Assembly: GCA_002368805.1 (NCBI GenBank)
Contig: DFFH01000051.1
Span: forward strand, 1 to 12,442
Origin: Mageeibacillus sp. UBA3781
Lineage (GTDB): Bacteria; Bacillota; Clostridia; Saccharofermentanales; Saccharofermentanaceae
Length of the DNA: 12,442 nucleotides
Reading direction: 5' to 3'
Shown: one piece after another, positions 1 to 5,638 of the stretch
Layout: each line of letters begins with the position of its first letter
Numbering within the stretch: the stretch's first letter is position 1
The notes under the pieces: model-generated
Databases searched by the model: none
The model's input: the letters and a program-made list of their open reading frames with translations, nothing else
What the model was told of the DNA's origin: nothing
Program-made: the position numbers and the translations under genes

Positions 1-690
1 CTTCTTTCTGTGGGTCATGATCTCCACGACATCCTTATCATTGAACTCGAAGATATTCTGTATCATCTGCTTCTCGGAATCCTCGATGGAGCCCTCTTCC
101 GAGCCGACATCGACCATCATGCGGATCTCTTCTTCCGTGACATTGGTCTCCTTGACTTCCGGATCGATGTGAAGAAGACGGAGGACCGCATTGGTGCTGA
201 TCGTCAGGAACTTTACAAACGGCTTCATGATCGTTCCGAAAGTCCGTACGATACTGGAAGAACGGAAAGCAAGCTTCTCCGCGTTATTCTGCGCGATACG
301 CTTCGGCACGAGTTCGCCGAGCACCAGCGAGAAATACGAGAGGATCACGGTAACCACGACCGTGCAGACCGTCGCCAGCCAGGAATACTTCCCGTCCGGA
401 TCGAGCCATGCGGTCATTCTTCCGGTGAATCTGTTCGCGGCAAAAGCACTGGCGAGGAATCCGGCAAACGTCACGCCGACCTGGATCGTCGCGAGAAACG
501 TGGATGGATTCTCGATAAACTTCAGGACTCTTCTGGCTTTTTTATTGCCATCTTCCGCCTGTTTTTTTACTTTTGCATCATTAAGCGAGATGACTGCCAT
601 TTCAGCAGCCGAGAAAAAGGCATTGATCAGAATAAAGATCAAAACTATGACCAGGTCCAAAACTATTTGGCCTATACTGTCGTCGGGCAC
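1..690 (-). CDS. HlyC/CorC-family CNNM/CBS membrane protein (3' part beyond window)
   Basis: Only the first 230 codons are visible and the reading frame is open to the left edge. The protein starts with a hydrophobic segment (about residues 8-30) followed by FSAAEMAVIS, has further membrane stretches near 66-85 and 103-125, and carries the GELVPKRIA motif (about 125-133). These mark the CNNM (DUF21) transmembrane domain. After it come TEEEIR and a glycine/acid stretch leading to FEFNDKDVVEIMTHR, where the first CBS domain begins. Relatives are implicated in divalent-cation (Mg/Co) efflux or homeostasis. The start is a GTG at 690-688: an in-frame TAA lies 15 bases upstream, no ATG lies between, and an AAGGAAGGAAAGGAA site (696-710) precedes it. 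The next ATG is at residue 31, inside the first membrane segment. Family assignment is firm; the exact ion is not known. Confidence 0.9.
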   Translation of the reverse strand, partial: MPDDSIGQIVLDLVIVLIFILINAFFSAAEMAVISLNDAKVKKQAEDGNKKARRVLKFIENPSTFLATIQVGVTFAGFLASAFAANRFTGRMTAWLDPDGKYSWLATVCTVVVTVILSYFSLVLGELVPKRIAQNNAEKLAFRSSSIVRTFGTIMKPFVKFLTISTNAVLRLLHIDPEVKETNVTEEEIRMMVDVGSEEGSIEDSEKQMIQNIFEFNDKDVVEIMTHRKK

Positions 691-714
691 GTGCGTTCCT
701 TTCCTTCCTTATAT

Positions 715-730
715 CCGCAGGAAACTGCGG
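715..730 (-). other. Perfect short hairpin in the HlyC/CorC leader
   Basis: CCGCAG (715-720) and CTGCGG (725-730) form a perfect 6-bp stem around a 4-base loop. On the transcribed minus strand the loop reads TTTC. It is not followed by a T-run, so it is not an intrinsic terminator. It lies about 25 bases upstream of the GTG start and just upstream of the purine-rich ribosome site. It may protect the 5' end or tune translation; its role is unknown. Confidence 0.35.
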
Positions 731-764
731 CGCGAGACTGTGCGCGTGATATCTAATATTTATA

Positions 765-792
765 ATTAAAGACGAATATAACAGATTTTCAA
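765..792 (-). promoter_or_regulatory. Probable sigma-A promoter for the HlyC/CorC gene
   Basis: On the minus strand there is a TTGAAA -35 (787-792), a 16-base spacer and a TTTAAT -10 (765-770; five of six match TATAAT). Transcription would start near 757, giving a leader of roughly 67 bases before the GTG start at 690. The leader contains the perfect hairpin at 715-730. This is a consensus match by eye with no independent support. Confidence 0.5.
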
Positions 793-812
793 GACTATTT
801 CAACTTCGGGTG

Positions 813-821
813 TGTTATGAT
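813..821 (+). promoter_or_regulatory. Candidate extended -10 promoter for the YfhO-like gene
   Basis: TGTTATGAT has the TGn extension plus TATGAT (816-821; five of six match TATAAT). No convincing -35 is present at 16-18 bases upstream, which an extended -10 can tolerate. A start near 828 would give a leader of about 34 bases before the ATG at 862. It is divergent from the promoter at 765-792. Confidence 0.4.
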
Positions 822-842
822 GGGTGTCTGGAACCTATACTT

Positions 843-856
843 GAGGGAGAGAGGAA
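843..856 (+). promoter_or_regulatory. Ribosome binding site that fixes the YfhO-like start
   Basis: The purine run GAGGGAGAGAGGAA ends five bases before the ATG at 862. It favours that start over the in-frame ATG at 817, which lies inside the candidate -10 element and would make this site coding. Confidence 0.7.
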
Positions 857-861
857 CTTTC

Positions 862-2595
862 ATGTCCGGCCGCAGAACTGAGAAAAAGGATGTGCCTTCC
901 AAAATCGGAGGAACGCTTGCCCGTCCGCTCCTTTTCGGCGTGATCTGCTTTTCTTTCTGGCTCTTCTTTTTTATATTGACAGGCATCTATTTTTCAGAAA
1001 CTTCGGGCTTCGGCGCATCCGAGATCACTTCTCTCGGAATATTCCGCAGCCGCTTTGCCCGTGCGGATTTCAGCAGTTACACCTTCGAAGCCGGGATGGG
1101 CATGAGTATCCCGAGGCTCCTTCTTTCGGGCTATGGCGGCATACTTTCGCTTCCTTTTTCGCTTCTTCCCGTCTCGATCCATCCGCAGGCGCTAGCTCTT
1201 CTGAATGCGATCCGTCTGGGACTTTCGGGAGGCATTTTCTTCTTCATGCTGACTTCCTTTTCCCGAAGAAGGACGATCCGTTCAGCATCGATACTGGGTT
1301 TTCTTTACACGGCAGTTCTGATGGGACTGTGCTATCTTCTCCGCTTCCCGGTATCGGATGCTTTCTTCCTCTTTCCGGGCATCGTCTTGCGGCTTTTCCG
1401 CGATTCGGAAAAGGATAAAGGATTCTCCCTGTCAGATGTTTTTCTGCTCTGTCTTCTTTTCTTAAGCAGCGCCGTCTGGGATCTTCTCCTTTTCCCGCTC
1501 CTTCTTCTAATACTTTTTCGTCGGGGGAAGAAAACTGAAGCTCTCTCCTGTGTGCTGTCACTCGGGCTCTGCGCGTTTATCCTTCTGCCGCAGTTTCTGC
1601 AGATGCCCTGCGCCATCAAAGGAGAACCATCCTCTTCTTTTCTCCGCAAGCTCGGAAACGATACGGATAGATACCACACGGACGTTACCTATACGACCGA
1701 TGCCACCTCGGTGCTTCTGGATAGGAAACACTCACTTCTGGTGATCGCCGCGCAAAACGAAAATACCGGTACTCCGGAAGGAAGCTCCTCCGGCACAAAA
1801 GAAGATACTCCCGGCTCAGAAGGTCCCTCCGGGTCATTTTTCTCTTTCATGAATGACTTTTTCTACTCGCTCTGGCCTTCTCTTCCGGCCGAGCCTTTCC
1901 AGGACACCTACTCGCAGGGGCCCGTCTATTCTGATACGAGGAATGTAAATTACACCGTGACTACGATGTTTTCCGAGCCTTTATTCTGCGCGGTGGAGCT
2001 GCCCTCCCTTCACCATCCGGTGGATCTTTACGTCAATGACCGCATCGTCTCCACCATCTCGAACAGTAACGAGAGAGTTCTGGTGAAGCTGGGCACCTAT
2101 AACGTCGGACAGAATCTGACCGTCCGCCTTCACTCCTCCTATCCGGAAGACATAAAGGGAGCCTCCGCGCAGTTCGGCTACATGAACACGATCAACTGGA
2201 AACAGTTTACGGAGAATGTCACCTACGGAATTACGGACATGAAAGAAGATGTGGACGGGATCACTGCGGATGCACTGGTCGCTTTTAATTCCACACTTCT
2301 GACGAATATCCCTTTCGAAAAGGGCTGGTCGCTCTATGTAAACGGAGAAAAGCATCCCGTACTTGCGTACCGGGATGCCTGGGTTTCATCGGATATTCCA
2401 GCCGGCCATTACATCATCCATCTGCACTACACCGCACCCGGAGCATCCTGGGGCGGATGGATCAGCTGTTTTTCTTTCTTCCTTCTGGCAGTGATCTGTT
2501 TCCGTCACGGCAGATCTTCGAAGGATCACTCTTCTTCTTCGTCAGTAGATCCGGAGATCACTTCGAGTTCCGGAGCATCATCTAAGAACTTATAA
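862..2595 (+). CDS. Short YfhO-like polytopic membrane protein
   Basis: 577 residues. The N-terminal half is strongly hydrophobic, with likely membrane segments near residues 21-42, 84-105, 108-130, 141-160, 193-220 and 228-247. A Ser/Gly/Thr-rich stretch follows (about 303-330), then a long, probably extracytoplasmic region, and a last membrane segment near 529-547. The C-terminal block, with FEKGWSLYVNGEK, a DAW motif, PAGHYIIHLHY and a final helix, is the classic end of YfhO-family proteins. YTFEAGMGMS resembles their first loop. YfhO in Bacillus subtilis is linked to glycosylation of lipoteichoic acid as a GT-C-type transferase. This copy is much shorter than the usual 800-900 residues and seems to lack several central helices. 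Its last 23 residues (Ser-rich) are encoded antisense to the 3' end of the neighbouring dehydrogenase gene. No terminator is visible after the stop. The family call is good; the substrate is unknown. Confidence 0.75.
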   Translation: MSGRRTEKKDVPSKIGGTLARPLLFGVICFSFWLFFFILTGIYFSETSGFGASEITSLGIFRSRFARADFSSYTFEAGMGMSIPRLLLSGYGGILSLPFSLLPVSIHPQALALLNAIRLGLSGGIFFFMLTSFSRRRTIRSASILGFLYTAVLMGLCYLLRFPVSDAFFLFPGIVLRLFRDSEKDKGFSLSDVFLLCLLFLSSAVWDLLLFPLLLLILFRRGKKTEALSCVLSLGLCAFILLPQFLQMPCAIKGEPSSSFLRKLGNDTDRYHTDVTYTTDATSVLLDRKHSLLVIAAQNENTGTPEGSSSGTKEDTPGSEGPSGSFFSFMNDFFYSLWPSLPAEPFQDTYSQGPVYSDTRNVNYTVTTMFSEPLFCAVELPSLHHPVDLYVNDRIVSTISNSNERVLVKLGTYNVGQNLTVRLHSSYPEDIKGASAQFGYMNTINWKQFTENVTYGITDMKEDVDGITADALVAFNSTLLTNIPFEKGWSLYVNGEKHPVLAYRDAWVSSDIPAGHYIIHLHYTAPGASWGGWISCFSFFLLAVICFRHGRSSKDHSSSSSVDPEITSSSGASSKNL

Positions 2596-3758
2596 GTGAA
2601 GCCCTGATTCTTCAGTTCTTTCAGGAACGGAAGCGGATCAAACTCCGCGACCATATGTACACCTGCCTTTTTCCAAGGTCCCAGAGAGATCAGGATCGCA
2701 CCGGAAACGAGAGCTGCCGCTGCCATGAAGTCGGTCGCAGATGCGCCGTACTTGGCGAAGCACTCCTGGTGATCTACGAGTGTATAGATCAGGCACTGTT
2801 TCTCCGCGCCTTCCTTGCTGCCGTGGATCAGCATACCGACGCCGGTCTTTCCTTTCGCCGTCGCAACCAGGTCTTCCTGCTGCGGCATGACTTCGGATAA
2901 GAAGTCTAAAGGAGCGATCTGCTGGCCGTCGATATCCACTGGTGTAGAGGAAGTCATACCGACTTCGCGCAGGATACGCACCATCGAGAGGAACGGACGC
3001 TTAAATGCGGAAAAATAGCGGATGGACGTGGCATCCGGGATCTCTCCGGAAAGTGCATCGATAACTTCGTGATCGACCATGTAGAGATTTCTCTTTCCGA
3101 TCTCCGGGAAGGAATACTTCGCCTGTGTGCTCATCGGAGGGAGCTTGACGATCTGCCCGTTGGACCACATGCGGGCCTCGGAAGAGATCTGGCGGAGACT
3201 GGTCATCATCGGAGTATTCATCAGATACGGATGCGCATTGGTGCCGGCATTCATATCAAGGATATCTACCGTTCTGACATCGTCCATCTGCTTGACATAC
3301 GCATACTGGGCAAATGCATCGATAACTCCGGGGTTAAAACCGCAGCCGATGATCGCCGTAAGTTCTTTCTCGCGGAACTTCTGGTCATACGCATACTCCG
3401 CATCGATATCACAGGTCGTGGATCCTTTCGGCATATAAAGTGAAGCATCGATATAGTTCGCACCGATCTGCAGACACAGATCCATCACCTGAAGATTCAG
3501 GGTAGAAGGCGCAAGATTGATCACAAGATCCGGGCGGTAGATCTTCGCCATCAGGAGTGTTTTTTCCATATTGCGGATATCTACATATGCAGTCACGATC
3601 TTCTGCTTATCGCTGGAATATTTCTTCTTATACGTGTCGCACTTTTCCTTGCTGCGGCCGCTGAGGCACACTTCACGGAAATAAACATAATTCTGCGACA
3701 GCATCGGTATAACGGCTCGCGCCAGCTTTCCACAGCCAATCACCAGCACTCTTTGCAT
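2526..3758 (-). CDS. Carboxynorspermidine dehydrogenase-like protein (saccharopine dehydrogenase family)
   Basis: 410 residues. It opens with a Rossmann dinucleotide site, VLVIGCGKLARAV (GxGxxA, residues 8-13). Other family landmarks are NLAPSTLN (81-88), YIDASLY (102-108), GCGFNPGVIDAF (138-149), REVGMTS (264-270), GKTGVGMLIHG (303-313), DHQECF (329-334) and GVHMVAEFDPLPFL near the end. This pattern fits carboxy(nor)spermidine dehydrogenase, which condenses a diamine with aspartate semialdehyde using NADPH in the alternative bacterial spermidine pathway, better than lysine-forming saccharopine dehydrogenases. The partner decarboxylase (NspC) is not in the window. The ATG at 3758 has a strong AGGAGG (3768-3773) that overlaps the stop of the upstream gene, with a 14-bp gap, so the two genes form an operon. 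The last ~20 residues (acidic, ending DEEEE) go beyond the family's usual end and lie in the convergent overlap. The family is secure; the exact substrate is inferred. Confidence 0.8.
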   Translation of the reverse strand: MQRVLVIGCGKLARAVIPMLSQNYVYFREVCLSGRSKEKCDTYKKKYSSDKQKIVTAYVDIRNMEKTLLMAKIYRPDLVINLAPSTLNLQVMDLCLQIGANYIDASLYMPKGSTTCDIDAEYAYDQKFREKELTAIIGCGFNPGVIDAFAQYAYVKQMDDVRTVDILDMNAGTNAHPYLMNTPMMTSLRQISSEARMWSNGQIVKLPPMSTQAKYSFPEIGKRNLYMVDHEVIDALSGEIPDATSIRYFSAFKRPFLSMVRILREVGMTSSTPVDIDGQQIAPLDFLSEVMPQQEDLVATAKGKTGVGMLIHGSKEGAEKQCLIYTLVDHQECFAKYGASATDFMAAAALVSGAILISLGPWKKAGVHMVAEFDPLPFLKELKNQGFTYKFLDDAPELEVISGSTDEEEE

Positions 3759-3767
3759 TTTCTTCTA

Positions 3768-3773
3768 CCTCCT
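3768..3773 (-). promoter_or_regulatory. Strong ribosome binding site overlapping the upstream stop codon
   Basis: AGGAGG, nine bases before the ATG at 3758. Its first base is also the last base of the TGA stop of the upstream gene (3773-3775). Translation of the two genes is probably coupled. Confidence 0.7.
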
Positions 3774-4903
3774 CAGTCCACAAAAAACGGACGGTGATAA
3801 TTCGAGTTATCGATCACGAAGTCGCTGTCATCCAGCGGGGTATGGCGCTGAAGATACATCTTCTGCGCGGGGATGTGCTTGGTCTTATACACCTCGACAG
3901 GGTCATCTCCGTAAAGAGGTGTATCCAGAAGAGACGCTCTGTGTTCTGCTTCACGATAGTCCACCCGCATATATACGGTCATATCGAAATACCGCATCAG
4001 AGGTTCTCTGTACATCATCGTCCCGATAAGGATCATCAGACCGTCTTCCGACAGCTGATAATGTCTTTCGTTGACGAATGCGTCATTGTCACTATCCAGA
4101 CAATAGACGACCTTGTCGATCACTCCATCCCGCTTGAAAGGTTTTAACACTTCCGCGATCAGTTTATCTTTGTTGAACCCGTTAAAGTAATAAGACTCGA
4201 CGGGGTCTTCGCCCTTGTAGCTGGCCTCGACCGAACGGTGATAATCTTCCAGATCCACGACATCGTATTCCTTACCCAGCATCTCGAGGTAACGCCCGAG
4301 CTTATAGGTAAAGACCTTCTTTCCGGCAAACTCGATACCATCGATACCCAGGACTCTCGCATTCTTCTCGATCGCCGCTCTGGCCACCGTGTGTACGATC
4401 AGGCAGGTCGTGATCTGATCCTCGATCTCGAGAGGATACCTGGCATAGCCGAAAGTATCCATCGCGTATTTTCTGAAATCCTTACCATACGCGATCACCG
4501 GGATCTGACTTCTGTCGCAGGCATCGATGACCGTGCCGTTACATCCGACGAATAAAGAGAAATCGTCTCTTTCGCGGATCTTCATCAGGCTTTTGGAGAT
4601 CGGAGATGCGTTCCCGGCACTGATGATCTGGTGGAAGAACGATTCAATACCGAGATCCTTCAGCATCTGCTTGATCTCCGGAACCGAAAGCGTATCACAG
4701 ATATTCAGGTCATATCCATCCGAGGAGAGACTCTCGAGCATGTCCACAAGATCCGTGTCCACCTGCTCAGAACCGTCTTTGACACCGGAAAGTGCTTCTT
4801 CGTCAGACACAAGAACTGTGCCCCTGGAAACCAGCCTTTTGCTTTCCAGAGCTTCTTCTGACCAGTAGGTAAACACCCCCATGTCAAAATACACACGATT
4901 CAT
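3773..4903 (-). CDS. HAD-like plus uridine-kinase-like fusion with degenerate active sites
   Basis: 376 residues. Residues 1-145 resemble a HAD phosphatase: VYFDMGVF at 4-11 stands for motif I, LGIESFFHQIISAG (84-97) matches the usual region before motif III, and FVGCNGTVIDACD followed by IPVIAYG (118-140) stands for motif IV. The second motif I aspartate is missing (D7-M-G), and the first motif IV aspartate is Cys121. Residues 180-376 resemble uridine kinase/phosphoribulokinase-type P-loop proteins: VLGIDGIEFAGKK (184-196), DLEDYH (217-222), YYFNGFNKDKL (238-248), then DMTVYMRVDYREAEHRASLLD (split at 307-327) and HIPAQKMYL (343-351) with a terminal DFVIDN. The Walker A Ser/Thr is Lys196. Start ATG at 4903 has GGGGGAG (4910-4916); two upstream in-frame ATGs (4933, 4918) lack a good site. 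It is first in an operon with the polyamine dehydrogenase. No precise function is known; a regulatory or binding role is possible. Confidence 0.65.
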   Translation of the reverse strand: MNRVYFDMGVFTYWSEEALESKRLVSRGTVLVSDEEALSGVKDGSEQVDTDLVDMLESLSSDGYDLNICDTLSVPEIKQMLKDLGIESFFHQIISAGNASPISKSLMKIRERDDFSLFVGCNGTVIDACDRSQIPVIAYGKDFRKYAMDTFGYARYPLEIEDQITTCLIVHTVARAAIEKNARVLGIDGIEFAGKKVFTYKLGRYLEMLGKEYDVVDLEDYHRSVEASYKGEDPVESYYFNGFNKDKLIAEVLKPFKRDGVIDKVVYCLDSDNDAFVNERHYQLSEDGLMILIGTMMYREPLMRYFDMTVYMRVDYREAEHRASLLDTPLYGDDPVEVYKTKHIPAQKMYLQRHTPLDDSDFVIDNSNYHRPFFVD

Positions 4904-4909
4904 TTCAGA

Positions 4910-4916
4910 CTCCCCC
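4910..4916 (-). promoter_or_regulatory. Ribosome binding site deciding the fusion-protein start
   Basis: GGGGGAG lies six bases before the ATG at 4903. It supports starting at MNRVYFDMG rather than at the in-frame ATGs at 4933 or 4918. The first of these would also fall very close to the predicted transcription start. Confidence 0.6.
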
Positions 4917-4935
4917 ATTTTCAAGAGCTGCATAT

Positions 4936-4966
4936 ATTATACAGCAATTCATACCAGATTTGTCCC
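4936..4966 (-). promoter_or_regulatory. Promoter for the fusion protein / polyamine dehydrogenase operon
   Basis: On the minus strand there is a perfect TATAAT -10 (4936-4941) with GGGACA (4961-4966; last four bases match TTGACA) 19 bases upstream. Transcription would start near 4929, about 26 bases before the ATG at 4903. The spacer is longer than the ideal 17, so the promoter may need an activator or be of moderate strength. Confidence 0.55.
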
Positions 4967-4982
4967 TTATATTCATCTTTTA

Positions 4983-5001
4983 CAGAATCAGGACCATTCT
5001 G
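4983..5001. promoter_or_regulatory. Candidate operator dyad between divergent promoters
   Basis: CAGAAT (4983-4988) and ATTCTG (4996-5001) are perfect inverted repeats separated by seven bases. They lie between the minus-strand -35 (4961-4966) and the plus-strand -10 (5025-5030), where a regulator could act on both. It is not followed by a T-run. Six-bp arms can occur by chance, so this is only a candidate. Confidence 0.3.
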
Positions 5002-5024
5002 CTGTTTATTTTCCCTATTCGTGA

Positions 5025-5030
5025 TATACT
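5025..5030 (+). promoter_or_regulatory. Candidate -10 for the small membrane protein / GGDEF operon
   Basis: TATACT matches five of six positions of TATAAT. The sequence 17 bases upstream (CTGTTT, 5002-5007) is a poor -35. A start near 5037 would give a leader of about 29 bases before the ATG at 5066. Confidence 0.35.
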
Positions 5031-5065
5031 TACGGTATCCTAGATTTCGTGAAAGGAGCTTGCTG

Positions 5066-5608
5066 ATGCGCCATTCCGCCCGTTCTGAACGTGATGTTCC
5101 CTTCTCCCCGGAGATGGAAAACGAGACTTCCGAGCCGGTCTCTACCGTCGAGAATCCCTTGATGGAAGAACTGCATACGGTCTCCAGCAGTTCGGTTCCC
5201 GCATGGAAAACACCCAGTGTGGTCGTATCCCCAGAGAAGAAAGATCCTTTCAAATCAAATAACATGTTCGTTTCCATTGATGAAGAGTACCAGAGCACGT
5301 CTTCGCGTCCGATGGCTCCCATCAATGCAACCATCGTCAAGGAGAAAGAGGTCAAAGAGCATTTCTCCTATTCCGACGATCAGCTGGTCTATAGAAAAGA
5401 CATGAAATTCGGCGAGAAAATGGCAGTTACTTTCCGTAAGACCGCTGTATGGTTTTCTGATCTGTGGGACAAGTACGTCCTGTTCATGAAGAACCATTTT
5501 CCGGCTGTATTTGAGCAGAATTCCGTTTCGAAGATCACCACCATCGCGTGCTGTATCCTCTTTATCCTCATTGGCCTGATCGTGGTCGGCGCGCTCGCTC
5601 TCCGCTGA
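5066..5608 (+). CDS. Unrecognised 180-residue protein with one C-terminal membrane segment
   Basis: I do not recognise a family. Residues 1-95 are polar, rich in Ser, Pro and Glu and probably disordered. Residues 96-150 are more structured, with charged and aromatic residues (FSYSDDQLVYRKDMKFGEKM, then WFSDLWDKYVLFMKNHF). Residues 157-179 (ITTIACCILFILIGLIVVGALAL) form a single membrane helix that ends one residue from the C-terminus, so it looks tail-anchored with the bulk in the cytoplasm. The start at 5066 has AAGGAG (5053-5058) with a 7-base spacer. A longer in-frame extension upstream from 5021 would overlap the candidate -10, so it was not used. The PAS-GGDEF gene follows after 30 bases on the same strand, so the two are probably co-transcribed. 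A membrane adaptor or partner for the GGDEF protein is an inference from position only. Confidence 0.75.
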   Translation: MRHSARSERDVPFSPEMENETSEPVSTVENPLMEELHTVSSSSVPAWKTPSVVVSPEKKDPFKSNNMFVSIDEEYQSTSSRPMAPINATIVKEKEVKEHFSYSDDQLVYRKDMKFGEKMAVTFRKTAVWFSDLWDKYVLFMKNHFPAVFEQNSVSKITTIACCILFILIGLIVVGALALR

Positions 5609-5638
5609 TCCTTTTCCATCAAGAGGGAGGTCTATCCC

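Noticed and set aside
715..730. Intrinsic terminator at the short perfect hairpin
   Set aside because: No T-run follows on either strand, and it lies in a divergent promoter region, not after a gene.
10..756. 248-codon plus-strand open frame opposite the HlyC/CorC gene
   Set aside because: It is in antisense codon register with a clearly recognisable CNNM-domain gene. The translation is low-complexity, rich in His, Asp and Arg.
817..861. Earlier in-frame ATG for the YfhO-like gene
   Set aside because: It sits inside the candidate -10 box and lacks a ribosome site; the ATG at 862 has a good one.
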